The notes below the pieces were generated by a model. It searched no databases and had not been told where the DNA came from. It saw only the letters and a program-made list of their open reading frames with translations. From the NCBI GenBank assembly GCA_029260295.1, contig JAJDDN010000007.1, positions 186,001 through 250,000 on the forward strand: a stretch of DNA of 64,000 nt. Direction: 5' to 3'. The stretch's first letter is position 1. Each line of letters opens with the position of its first letter. A program made the translations under genes and the position numbers. Source of the DNA: Phycisphaerales bacterium (lineage in GTDB: Bacteria > Planctomycetota > Phycisphaerae > Phycisphaerales > UBA1924). Of this stretch, positions 17,680-27,544 are shown one piece after another.

Positions 17680-19413
17680 TTAGTCTATGCCGCTGGGCCG
17701 CCCGCCCTTGCGAGGATCGCTCGCGGCTTCCCAGCCGTCTTTACTACGCATAATCACCTGCACATTGCCCACCGTCGCGTCCCGCCGGCCGAGTTTCTGC
17801 TCGTATCCACGAAGCGGGTTCCCAAAGACATTGAGTATATATACGCTGTACCCCTCCTCAAACAGCACCTCGTTGGGCATCCACTGGTGGTGCAGCCGAG
17901 GGGCCGCGACCGCCTGGCCCGCGTCCATCCCCGCCATGACATTGAGCAGCACCTGCATCGTCCCCGTGATGATCCGAGGCCCACCAGACGCCCCCGCGAT
18001 CGCCAGAATATTCCCGTCTTGATCAAGCATAATCGTCGGCGACATGCTCGACAATGGCCGCTTGCCAACCTCAGGCATATTCCGGCCCGACTGCACCAAA
18101 CCAAACCCATTGGGCTGGGCGTTTGGATTCGTAAAATCGTCCATCTCGTTGTTGAGAATAAACCCGAACTCTTCGACCCCGACCTTTGAACCAAACTCAA
18201 AGTTGATCGTCTCGGTCAGTGCAACTCCCCCGCCCCACTGGTCGATCACGCTTAGGTGGCTGGTCCCGTCGTCGTCTACAAGCGCATCGTGCGTGCCGTA
18301 GTATTCTGGTTCATGCCCATGGTCATCAATCAACCCCGCCATGCGATCGATGTTCTTCGGATCAAGCATCGCATCCACCGGCACCGGCGCAAACGCCGGG
18401 TCAGCCAGATACCGCGACCGATCCGCAAACGCGTGCTTGAGCGATTCGATCACCAGATGCACCCGATCGTTCTTGACCGACGCGTCATCGAAATCGTACC
18501 CCTTGGCCTCCATGATCGCCAGCGTCTCAAACATCGTCACCCCGCCGCTCGACGGCGGTGGCATCCCGATCAATCGCTTCCCGGCGACCGTCGTCTCGAT
18601 CAGTTCCATCTCCAGAACCTCGTATGACGCGATGTCTTCAATCGTCATCGTCCTACCCTTGTATTCCAGCGCCTTGACCACCGCACGCCCGATCTCCCCG
18701 GTCCACGCATCGAGCCCGTCGCGGGCGATCAGCTCAAGAGCCCTCGCCTGCTCAGGATTCTTGATCCGGTCACCCAACTTCACCCGCCCCCACAAAGCGA
18801 ACTTCTCCCACGGCTGCGACATGTGCGAACTCTGCAGCCCCGGATTCATTTTGTACTTATTAATCAGCCCACCAACCGCCAACATGTAGTGTTCGTCAAC
18901 CACAAACCCATCAACCGCCGCCGCGATCGCCGGAGCGAGCACTGTTTCCCGGTCGAGCGTCCCGTACTTCTCAAGCGTGTAAAGCAACCCCGCCACAGTC
19001 CCTGGAACTGCAACCGACATCCGCCCGTTGGTCATCGACAACCCCGACGCATACACCGACTTGTCATACGGCGAGGTCTCGCGGTAGTTGATCGCGGTAT
19101 GCACTTGCCCATGCGTCGGATCATCAGGCAGATGGATCACCATAAACCCGCCCCCGCCGATCCCGCATGAATACGGCCGAACGACTGAGAGCGTAAATGA
19201 AGCCGCGACCGCTGCATCAACCGCGTTGCCGCCGCGGGCGAGCATCTGCGCCCCCGCCGACGAGGCCACCGCGTGATCCGCTGCGACGGCTCCGCGTGCA
19301 AAGGAATCAAAGAAGACATCTGAATCGCGCACCGGGGCGTTTGCACACCCACCGACAAGACCAACTACACACAGCGACAAGACAACGAACCGGAAGACTT
19401 TGGTTTGAATCAT
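17680..19413 (-). CDS. ggt: Gamma-glutamyltransferase (lipoprotein-type signal)
   Basis: VGGCANAPV lipobox; GGNAVDAAVAASFTLSVVRPYSCGIGGGGFMV; catalytic-site region DDGTSHLSVIDQWGGGVALTETINFEFGS. Confidence 0.94.
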   Translation of the reverse strand: MIQTKVFRFVVLSLCVVGLVGGCANAPVRDSDVFFDSFARGAVAADHAVASSAGAQMLARGGNAVDAAVAASFTLSVVRPYSCGIGGGGFMVIHLPDDPTHGQVHTAINYRETSPYDKSVYASGLSMTNGRMSVAVPGTVAGLLYTLEKYGTLDRETVLAPAIAAAVDGFVVDEHYMLAVGGLINKYKMNPGLQSSHMSQPWEKFALWGRVKLGDRIKNPEQARALELIARDGLDAWTGEIGRAVVKALEYKGRTMTIEDIASYEVLEMELIETTVAGKRLIGMPPPSSGGVTMFETLAIMEAKGYDFDDASVKNDRVHLVIESLKHAFADRSRYLADPAFAPVPVDAMLDPKNIDRMAGLIDDHGHEPEYYGTHDALVDDDGTSHLSVIDQWGGGVALTETINFEFGSKVGVEEFGFILNNEMDDFTNPNAQPNGFGLVQSGRNMPEVGKRPLSSMSPTIMLDQDGNILAIAGASGGPRIITGTMQVLLNVMAGMDAGQAVAAPRLHHQWMPNEVLFEEGYSVYILNVFGNPLRGYEQKLGRRDATVGNVQVIMRSKDGWEAASDPRKGGRPSGID

Positions 19414-19433
19414 GCCAGAACTATACGGCTGGC

Positions 19434-20828
19434 TCAGTGATCAAGCGTGCGGTCAAGCCGGCGGCGTTGGACGATCCAGAACCGGTGATCCCCAGCATCA
19501 GGCCCCTTGCCGTCCTCGCCCCGGATTGGGCCACGGAACAACGCTCTAAAGAACGCTTTGACGCCATTGGTCACGCGGGCAAACCCGACCCCGCCCTCGC
19601 GACCATCGTGGCGTACAAGCCGGTAGCCAAACAAATGAAACACCTGCCTGCGGAGCACGCACGCCAGATCACCATCAACCAAGAGTGTCGAATGTTCGCC
19701 CTGATACACTCCGGGCATCAACCCAATGAGCTGATGCACCCAGCCCTGCTCGCGCAACCGCGCCGACAGGTTCACCCAACCGGCACTAATCGTTCGCACG
19801 ATAAAGAACCCATCATCGCCGATGCGTTTGTGCGTCTGCATATTGGGCAAAAACACCAGACCGTAAATCGGCGAGTACACTTTCTCCCCGCCCTGCATCG
19901 CCAGCACGGCTCTGTGCGGATGCACTTCTGTGCCCGTCTCAATGCCGTTGCAGATCAAAAAATCTGTGTCAACAATCGGCTCGCGGTGCCGCACATCGTA
20001 CACCACATGCCCGCGATCTCTTGATGCTTGTTTCATGTACCCAAGCGGATCGGCGTCATTTGTATCCAGCCCAACAATCCCCGCAGTGTCAAGGGCAATC
20101 CAGATCCCAGCCTCGAGCACATCAACCGAAGCCGGGTCATCGTGCTGCCCGCCCTCGATCAAATACGACACGCACCCGAGCCGGTTGGTCACCGCATCAA
20201 TCACGAGCCCGTCGGCCTCTTCTTCGATCCCCAGGTACTTCGGGCAGGGCATCGCCATCGCGTGAACGCGTGCCGGGAGTGAATCTTCAAATGCAACCAC
20301 CGGCCGCGAGACCGCGCTGGTCGTGTGCAGATCCAGCACGATCATTTCCTGACCGGCTTCATTGCATGATTCAAGAATCCCTTCGAGAGCCGCGAAGAGT
20401 TCAAACATCTGCCCGTGCTCTACACTGGTCGATGCCGGCTCGTTAAATTTTTCACGCTGGCACATCCGGTTCAGGTCATGATCCACATACCGCATGTCCG
20501 GATCTTCATGATTGAGCGCCGCCATGTTCCCCGCAAGAACAACTAGCCGGCCTGTCATCGAAGCACCACCCGTTTGAGCCAACCGATCCAGCACCCTCTG
20601 CCCCGCGATCAGCCCAGCACGCTCGTTGCCATGAACGCCGCCAAGCACGACAAGCGTGGCCCCAAAAGCACCATTCCCAGCCCGCCCGAGCTCCCGCTCA
20701 AGATAGTGGATTGGCACTTCTTGCACACGATCCGTTTCGATCTCGGGTTTGGCTTCAGTCATCGGCACAACACGCTCCGCAACGGCCCCATCCGCACATA
20801 CTGATATCGGCATATTCACGCCCATCAT
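19434..20828 (-). CDS. Succinylglutamate desuccinylase / aspartoacylase-family protein
   Basis: VLGGVHGNERAG Zn motif, DLNRMCQ, LDLHTTSA. Confidence 0.88.
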   Translation of the reverse strand: MMGVNMPISVCADGAVAERVVPMTEAKPEIETDRVQEVPIHYLERELGRAGNGAFGATLVVLGGVHGNERAGLIAGQRVLDRLAQTGGASMTGRLVVLAGNMAALNHEDPDMRYVDHDLNRMCQREKFNEPASTSVEHGQMFELFAALEGILESCNEAGQEMIVLDLHTTSAVSRPVVAFEDSLPARVHAMAMPCPKYLGIEEEADGLVIDAVTNRLGCVSYLIEGGQHDDPASVDVLEAGIWIALDTAGIVGLDTNDADPLGYMKQASRDRGHVVYDVRHREPIVDTDFLICNGIETGTEVHPHRAVLAMQGGEKVYSPIYGLVFLPNMQTHKRIGDDGFFIVRTISAGWVNLSARLREQGWVHQLIGLMPGVYQGEHSTLLVDGDLACVLRRQVFHLFGYRLVRHDGREGGVGFARVTNGVKAFFRALFRGPIRGEDGKGPDAGDHRFWIVQRRRLDRTLDH

Positions 20829-22756
20829 TCAGTATCATTGCCGCCCCGGAGCTGATCTTCGAGCAACTTGCCCGCGATCCGCATGTAATCGTGCTCGGTC
20901 ACAATCCCAACCAGCTTCCCGTCCTCCTGAACCACAGGCAGACACGATGCCCCGTGTTTCTTCATCAGCTGGATCGCCTCAAGCGTCGGCATCGAGGGGC
21001 TCGCCCAGATCGGATCCTTCTCCATGAGATCCTCGACCGCAATTGAATCACTCTTGCGTTTAATCGGATCCGCCACCAGCCTCAGAAGTGCCCGGTAGCT
21101 CACCAATCCAACCAATCTGTGTTCCTTGTCCTCAACAGGGATATGCCGGATTTTTTCCCAGTCCATGATCGATGCCGCCAGATCAATCAGCTCATCCCGC
21201 CGGACCGTAAAGAGCTCGGTCTGCATGTACTGCCCGACCGTCGAGTAGTGATGCCTCCACTCCCCGCTCTCGCGGATCTCGGCGACATCCCATTCATGAA
21301 CCGGCTTCCCCTCCTGTTGCCGCGTGATCGTCCCGGCTGTCAATGTCGAGAGCCGCTCCGATCGCGTCCCGTGGTCATGAATGTGCTCGACCGATGAAAT
21401 CATCCACCGCGCCCCGTTTCGTCCCGTCTCGGTCCGCTCTGAGATGATGTTCATGTACTTGTCAATATCACCCCCATCAACCCCGGCGTCTTTCAATCCA
21501 TCGATCGCCATCGGGACGAGTTCGCCCAAGATCAGGTCCCGCACCGGGATCACCTTCTCGTCGAGCCAACGCATCTTGAAATCCAGCCCCGACCGCGCCG
21601 AGGCAACAAAATTTGCTTTCGCATCAGCAAACGAGAGCCGATCCGTCAGATCCGGATACACCTTTGGCATCCGCTTCATCAGCCCGAACCAGAATGCCGA
21701 GTTGGCCACCTCATCAGCAATCGTTGGCCCCGCAGGAAGCACCCGGTTCTCGATCCGCAGATGGGGCTTGCCACTAGTAATCCCGTAGCACGGGCGATTC
21801 CAGCGGTACAGTGTCCCGTTATAAGTCTGCAATGCCGAGAGCTTGGGGATCTCCCCGCCCATCGCCATCTCCAGCGAATCCTCAGCGACATCAGCCTTGA
21901 ACATATTCCGGAAGCGGGCGATGTCTGATTTAAACAGTTCAACAACGGATTCTTTGACCCATCCCTCACCGAAACGGACTCGTTTAATAATGTCCCGCTG
22001 GGTCGGGATGTCCTGGCCAGAGGTATCGACGGTCTGTTCAAAGATAGCAATGCGCGTCTCGTGCCAGAGCCGCTTGCCGAAGAGCACCGCGGAATTGGCG
22101 GCTGTCGCGAGCACCGGACCCGTCACCGCCTGTGCTACATTATACGCGATGGCGAAATCTTCCGGATCAACCTGATAATGCAGTTGATACGAAGTATTGA
22201 GCGCTTCGAGCATCACCGAATCGTGCGAAAAATTAATCTCGTCGATCCCTTTGATCCGGATGTCGTAGCGACCGCCTCGGGCTTTGGTGACCCGCTCATC
22301 GAGGGCGTAGTACCGCTGCTTTGGCGTAATATATTCTCTCGACAGATGCTCTTGCTGGAGCGTCGGGACTATCCCGATCAGAATAGGCATCGCGCCGAGT
22401 TTCATCGAAGCGTCCTGAGCAATCGCCATCAGTTCATCGAGCTCTTCGTGGAGATCGGTGAGCACCGGCCCGCCGAACACCTTCGGATCGCAGTTGAACT
22501 CCATGTTGAACTGCCCGATCTCGGTCGTCGCTCGCTCTTCATTGATCAACGCCAAGACCTGAGGCCCAAGCGGAGCCGGATGCATCGCCTCGTCCACAAA
22601 CGCGAGCTCTTGCTCAGCGCCGATCCGGGTGATCCCGGTCTCGAACATGTCATGATCAAGCATGTATTCGAGCGCCCGCAGGTCTGTGAGCACATCATGG
22701 GTCGATGCCCGGTGCTCTTGCCCCCCGCTGGATTGGCTCATTTCCTGTATGCCCAT
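20825..22756 (-). CDS. Glutamate-cysteine ligase family 2 (GCS2)-like amidoligase with C-terminal CBS domain pair
   Basis: IGAEQELAFVD, FNMEFNCDPKV, SYQLHYQVDPEDF, RIENRVLPAGPTIADEVANSAFW; then two CBS repeats (IRHIPVEDKEHRLVGLVSYRALLRL; ASCLPVVQEDGKLVGIVTEHDYM). Confidence 0.85.
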   Translation of the reverse strand: MGIQEMSQSSGGQEHRASTHDVLTDLRALEYMLDHDMFETGITRIGAEQELAFVDEAMHPAPLGPQVLALINEERATTEIGQFNMEFNCDPKVFGGPVLTDLHEELDELMAIAQDASMKLGAMPILIGIVPTLQQEHLSREYITPKQRYYALDERVTKARGGRYDIRIKGIDEINFSHDSVMLEALNTSYQLHYQVDPEDFAIAYNVAQAVTGPVLATAANSAVLFGKRLWHETRIAIFEQTVDTSGQDIPTQRDIIKRVRFGEGWVKESVVELFKSDIARFRNMFKADVAEDSLEMAMGGEIPKLSALQTYNGTLYRWNRPCYGITSGKPHLRIENRVLPAGPTIADEVANSAFWFGLMKRMPKVYPDLTDRLSFADAKANFVASARSGLDFKMRWLDEKVIPVRDLILGELVPMAIDGLKDAGVDGGDIDKYMNIISERTETGRNGARWMISSVEHIHDHGTRSERLSTLTAGTITRQQEGKPVHEWDVAEIRESGEWRHHYSTVGQYMQTELFTVRRDELIDLAASIMDWEKIRHIPVEDKEHRLVGLVSYRALLRLVADPIKRKSDSIAVEDLMEKDPIWASPSMPTLEAIQLMKKHGASCLPVVQEDGKLVGIVTEHDYMRIAGKLLEDQLRGGNDTE

Positions 22757-23118
22757 AACAACTCCGCGATCCGACCCGGCAAAATGCACTCAACATTCCG
22801 CCGGCTCGTCTCCCTATTGGATTGTGACATGTTCAAGCCAAGAACGCAACCATTGATCATCATCTCGTCCCAAATCGCAACCAATTTCCCCACCATGCGT
22901 AGAGTTTCTTGCCTGAGCGGAACACCGATCAACCCAATCGTGGCTCTTGATCCATACAGTTCTCGGACCTTCTGTCCACCCACCCGCTCGATCGCCGGAT
23001 CAGTTCTCGCTGATCGTCAATCGTATCGAATCGCTGTTCTGCCCTTTGCCGATACACACGCAACCTGTTCTCGTTCTTGAAGTTCGATTCAGAGCGACCA
23101 CCCACCTCTGGAGAAGAG

Positions 23119-25536
23119 ATGCACACCCCCACCCCCCGACTACTCCTTGCCGCTCTCGGCCTGGCAACCACCCTGGCAATGGCTCAGAATGCCAATCAAG
23201 TCAAGCAAGCCAAACCTATCGAACGCATCGATCTCCTCACGCACGCTGCACCAACATCCTACGAGAACCACATGGTTGTCTCGATCCGAATTAACACAGT
23301 TGAGCAGCTCCAAGCCGCCCTCGACCTTGCCGAGTCTTCATGGACCGAGCGACCAGGACTCGGGCAAGTCACCCTCCAGATCACCCGTGACAATCTCGAC
23401 GCACTCACCAAGCTCGGGGTCAACCCGATTGTCCAGATCGCGGACCTCCAGACCCACAACCAACAACAATGGTCAACCCTTGTTGCGCGCGAACAGATCG
23501 ACATCGACAACAGAGCCGGCGCATTCCGTCCCCTTGAAAACTTCCAACGCGGTGCCTCGACCCACGACGAGAACTGGTTCACCGGCTACAAGCAACTCGC
23601 AGACATCTACGCCTACATGGATGTTCAAATCGCGGCCAACCCAGACCTGATCACCAAGGCCGACATCGGCGACACGATCCAAGCCCGCGACATCTTCTCG
23701 TTCACGATTACCGCTCCCGATGAGCCGGGGAATCTGGCCGCCGATCGCCCGGTGATCCTCTGGAACGGCTGCCAGCACGCCCGCGAGTGGGTTTCACCCA
23801 TGACCGTAACCTACATCGCTTCCAAGCTCCTCGACGACGCCGACACAGACCCAGAAGTCGCGGCCCTCCTAAGCTCGGTCCGCTTTGTCATCATCCCGGT
23901 CACGAATCCGGACGGGTACTTGTATTCATGGTCGAGCGAACGCTACTGGCGCAAAAACCGTCGCGACAATGCGGGCTCCTCGTTCTTTGGTGTTGATCTC
24001 AACCGCAACTGGGATTCCGCAGATTTCGGCGGCGCCAGCACATCAACAAGCCCGTCATCAGATGTCTACCACGGCACTGGTCCATTCTCAGAACCCGAAA
24101 CCGCCGCTCTCAGTAATCTGGCGACCGGCTTTGGAACCGACCTTGCCGCCCACATTGACTACCACACCTTCTCCCAGCTTATCCTTTGGCCGCTGGGATA
24201 CGCATCCGGACTCGTCACCCCAGAACCCGACCGCACGATGTTCATCAATCTATCAGGCGATCTCTCGGCGCTGATCCAGTCAGTCTCAGGCGAGTTCTAT
24301 GACCCGATCCAATCTTGGCTGCTCTACCCCGCTGCGGGGACCTGCTCGGACTGGTTCTACGACGACCTCAATGTCCCCAGTTTCACAATCGAACTCCGAC
24401 CATCGAGCGGTGGGTCTGACGGTTTTTCGCCACCGGCAAGCGTGATCCTTCCGACGGCCCAAGAAAACTGGGAAGCCGCCAAGCTCTTTGCTCAGCGGAC
24501 CACCCAAGCGATGACCCTCTCCCATAATCCGATTCTGGTTCTCCAGGCCGACACCCCGACACCGATCTCTATGATTGCTGCACCGGGGATCAGTGAGATT
24601 GATTCGTCTACCGCTGTGCTCCACACACGGATCGGGAACTTTGGTGCATTTTCACAGGTCACGATGGTCGAGTTTGAACCCTCTACATTCGTCGGGCATC
24701 TGCCAGCAACCCCGTGTGATCAGACAGTGGAGTACTACTTCACCGCAGATTCACTCAGCGGCACCTCCATGAGCTTTCCGATCGGTGGCGAATCATCCCC
24801 ACTCAGCGCACTGAGCCAAGAGATTACCATCGCCTATGAAGACGACATGGAACTCAGCACCGGATGGACCGTTGGGCAAGGTTCCGACACCGCGACCACC
24901 GGCCTCTGGGAACGCGCCAATCCACAAGCTACCGGTGCCCAGCCCGAAGACGACCACACCCCCGGAGCCGGCACACTCTGCTGGATCACCGACGGAGCCT
25001 CGGGCGGATCCTTGGGCGCCAACGACATCGACGGCGGGGCCACCACCCTCACCTCTCCAATCCTTGACGCCACCAGCAACGGCAGCGATGCCGAGCTCGT
25101 CTATTGGCGTTGGTACTCCAACAACGCCGGGGCATCACCGAACGAAGACTCCATGCTTGTCCAGATCTCAGATGATGACGGGTCTTCATGGAGCACGCTC
25201 GAAGTCGTAACCGACAATGCGGGGGCCTGGACCGAGCAACGATTCACCATCGCGTCGTTCATCAATCCAACGAATCAAATCCGTGTCCGGTTCATTGCCT
25301 CGGATCTGAACGCCGGCTCAATCGTTGAAGCCGGGGTCGATGACCTCCGGATCGAGTCGGTCGGGTGCTCTGGCAACTCAGCCGACATCAACGGCGATGG
25401 CCAGTTGGATTTCTTTGATATAGCCGCATTCCTGACCCTGTTTTCAGCCCAAGACCCCATCGCAGACTTCACGGGCGACGGGGCCTGGGATTTCTTTGAT
25501 GTAGCCGCTTTTCTGACCGCCTTTAGTGCCGGCTGA
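23119..25536 (+). CDS. Secreted M14 zinc carboxypeptidase with C-terminal dockerin-like/GC-type domain
   Basis: WNGCQHAREWVSPMTVTYIASKLL (HxxE), DLNRNWDSADFGG; C-terminus NSADINGDGQLDFFDIAAFLTLFSAQDPIADFTGDGAWDFFDVAAFLTAFSAG. Confidence 0.93.
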   Translation: MHTPTPRLLLAALGLATTLAMAQNANQVKQAKPIERIDLLTHAAPTSYENHMVVSIRINTVEQLQAALDLAESSWTERPGLGQVTLQITRDNLDALTKLGVNPIVQIADLQTHNQQQWSTLVAREQIDIDNRAGAFRPLENFQRGASTHDENWFTGYKQLADIYAYMDVQIAANPDLITKADIGDTIQARDIFSFTITAPDEPGNLAADRPVILWNGCQHAREWVSPMTVTYIASKLLDDADTDPEVAALLSSVRFVIIPVTNPDGYLYSWSSERYWRKNRRDNAGSSFFGVDLNRNWDSADFGGASTSTSPSSDVYHGTGPFSEPETAALSNLATGFGTDLAAHIDYHTFSQLILWPLGYASGLVTPEPDRTMFINLSGDLSALIQSVSGEFYDPIQSWLLYPAAGTCSDWFYDDLNVPSFTIELRPSSGGSDGFSPPASVILPTAQENWEAAKLFAQRTTQAMTLSHNPILVLQADTPTPISMIAAPGISEIDSSTAVLHTRIGNFGAFSQVTMVEFEPSTFVGHLPATPCDQTVEYYFTADSLSGTSMSFPIGGESSPLSALSQEITIAYEDDMELSTGWTVGQGSDTATTGLWERANPQATGAQPEDDHTPGAGTLCWITDGASGGSLGANDIDGGATTLTSPILDATSNGSDAELVYWRWYSNNAGASPNEDSMLVQISDDDGSSWSTLEVVTDNAGAWTEQRFTIASFINPTNQIRVRFIASDLNAGSIVEAGVDDLRIESVGCSGNSADINGDGQLDFFDIAAFLTLFSAQDPIADFTGDGAWDFFDVAAFLTAFSAG

Positions 25537-25591
25537 TTGATTTGGGCTATACTTCCATAGCCAGACGAAAATACTGGTGTATACTTAAGTA

Positions 25592-25703
25592 ACTCTTTGA
25601 CAACTTGAGCCGCTTCAATCGTGCTCACCACAACCTTGCCCCCCAAAGTCCCCCCGATATGGTCCACCCCCCACCCCGGATCGATCGGGGGGCACCTTTT
25701 TTT
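25592..25703 (+). ncRNA. Candidate C-rich small RNA ending at a U7 tract (may instead be just the 3' end/terminator of the carboxypeptidase gene)
   Basis: TATACT at 25580-25585, three CCCCCC runs (25639, 25650, 25667), GGGGGG 25687-25692, T7 25697-25703. Confidence 0.3.
25667..25703 (+). terminator. Intrinsic terminator
   Basis: CCCCCC(ACCCCGGATCGATC)GGGGGG cacc TTTTTTT. Confidence 0.7.
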
Positions 25704-25838
25704 AGACTCGTTACGCACTGGCCATTTCCCCCCGTTTTAAGAACAAGCCTCCAATTTCCGCACACACAATAATGCACAAGACTACCCTTGAGACTTGTTC
25801 TCAGCTACTTATTTTATACACTTCAGACGGAGCCTCCT

Positions 25839-26561
25839 ATGAACTCAACCACTCCAACAACTCCGATCACCAGCCGGCTTAAAGACGACAACTGGGATCT
25901 CCATCAAATCGCTGAACGCGGCGGAACCCCCGAATCCATGATCAAGGGCACCATGACCCGTGAGCAGTTTGCTGCGTATCTTGGCCAAGCGATCCATGTG
26001 CACCGCGCGCTGGACTCAGCTCTCAATCAAGCCACCCAACTGATGGCTGACCTTGACTACCTCGTGACTCCGAAGCATCTCTTTGAGCAGTACTTCGCGC
26101 AAGATCTCGAGTACTACCAAACAGGAATGGCCGAAACCCCGGCACCGGGAACCGCACGATTCATCGAGCACATCAACGCACACGCCAACCAACCACTCCA
26201 CATCTTCGGGCTCCACTATGTCCGCATGGGTGCGCTCAACGGCAACCGCTTCGTCGCACGCAAGCTCCGCCAGGTCTTCGGGATCGACCACCCGTCTGAT
26301 GGCATGCTAAGCCATGACCCATTCGGCGGTTCACAACGCGGCGATTGGATGAGCTTCAAGCAAGGCATCGACGCCCTCGTCCTCACCAGCGACCAACGCG
26401 ATGAACTCTTCGGGGGTGTCCGAGCCGCCTATGTGCTGACGATCAATCTGGATCTTGAAGAATACATGAGCGACCAGCAACTCCTGACCGCCCACGAAAA
26501 ATCACTCGACCGCGAAGTCTTTGTCAAGGGCCACTCGGTCCATGTCCAACCTGAATCTTAA
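25839..26561 (+). CDS. Biliverdin-producing heme oxygenase
   Basis: RLKDDNWDLHQIAERGG..MIKGTMTREQFAAYLGQAIHVHRALDSAL; GDWMSFKQGIDAL. Confidence 0.82.
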   Translation: MNSTTPTTPITSRLKDDNWDLHQIAERGGTPESMIKGTMTREQFAAYLGQAIHVHRALDSALNQATQLMADLDYLVTPKHLFEQYFAQDLEYYQTGMAETPAPGTARFIEHINAHANQPLHIFGLHYVRMGALNGNRFVARKLRQVFGIDHPSDGMLSHDPFGGSQRGDWMSFKQGIDALVLTSDQRDELFGGVRAAYVLTINLDLEEYMSDQQLLTAHEKSLDREVFVKGHSVHVQPES

Positions 26562-26573
26562 AGGCTCAGCGGA

Positions 26574-27533
26574 TCAGTCTGCCCACAACTCAAACATCGC
26601 CGCTATCTCATCGGCCACCTCGCCAAGCGCCCCCGACGGGAGCAACCCGAGCGGGTGATCGATCACCCCGACGCGTCCAGACTCAAACGCGGCGATTGGT
26701 AGATCGGCAAGCGGCCCGAATGCTCCTTTAATTTCATCGAGCGTTGGCACAGCCGGCTCGCCAAAGCGATCATCTTCAGTCTGCTGCTGAGGCGAAATCA
26801 GAATAATCGAATCCGGATTCAGTGCTATCAGATCCTCGTAATCGAGCTCGATCCACATTGATCCTTCTGCAACAGCAGGAGTTGCCCCGAGCCTCGTGAT
26901 GAGCTGGTGGTGATACGAACCCGGACCCATGGCGCCGATCGGATCCACCGAACCAAGCACCAGCACCTTCCCGGCTGCATCGGCGATCGGCCCAAGATCA
27001 TCCCAAGCAAGAGCCAGCCCCTCGCTGGGCGGAGTGCGGTCTTGATCCTGCATCACATCAAACTCGGTCGGCTGCCCTTGGGGAGCACCCTTGAACAGGT
27101 AGTACAAATCGTCCATCGCCACCGCGATGTCGTCGAGCGTGTTGAGGGGACGCTCAAAGAGAATCCAGCCGCGTTCATCTGCGATCTGCAACAGCTTGGG
27201 TGAACGCTCGGCGCTGGTCTTCTGAAAGAACAGGTGTGTCGGGTTGGTTTCAATAAGAACTTCCAGATCAAATCCCAGCTCAGACCCCGCTGCGGGGACT
27301 TGGCCGCTCAGCACCATGTCGTAGTCGTGCTTGGCGACGATGCGATCCTCAAACCCAAGATCACGCAGCATCACCGCGATCGCCGGAGACAGGGCAGCCA
27401 TTCGGACCTCGAGCTGCTCGGTGTTCTCGCTCTTCTTGGCAACAGGTGTTACCGACGGCGATGGCCCGCATGAGACAAGAACCAGAGCACAGAGAACTGC
27501 ATAGAAAGAAAGGATGTAACGGGCGGTGGTCAT
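26574..27533 (-). CDS. Periplasmic iron/cobalamin/heme-type ABC substrate-binding lipoprotein (BtuF/FepB-like)
   Basis: Lipobox ALVLVSC; RMAALSPAIAVMLRDLGFEDRIVAKHDYD, DLEVLIETNPTHLFFQ, YEDLIALNPDSIILIS. Confidence 0.8.
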   Translation of the reverse strand: MTTARYILSFYAVLCALVLVSCGPSPSVTPVAKKSENTEQLEVRMAALSPAIAVMLRDLGFEDRIVAKHDYDMVLSGQVPAAGSELGFDLEVLIETNPTHLFFQKTSAERSPKLLQIADERGWILFERPLNTLDDIAVAMDDLYYLFKGAPQGQPTEFDVMQDQDRTPPSEGLALAWDDLGPIADAAGKVLVLGSVDPIGAMGPGSYHHQLITRLGATPAVAEGSMWIELDYEDLIALNPDSIILISPQQQTEDDRFGEPAVPTLDEIKGAFGPLADLPIAAFESGRVGVIDHPLGLLPSGALGEVADEIAAMFELWAD

Positions 27534-27544
27534 GACAGAGGGTA

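Noticed and set aside
22061-23080. 339-aa plus-strand ORF
   Set aside because: Largely antisense to the GCS2-CBS gene; typical shadow ORF of GC-rich DNA with no recognisable motif.
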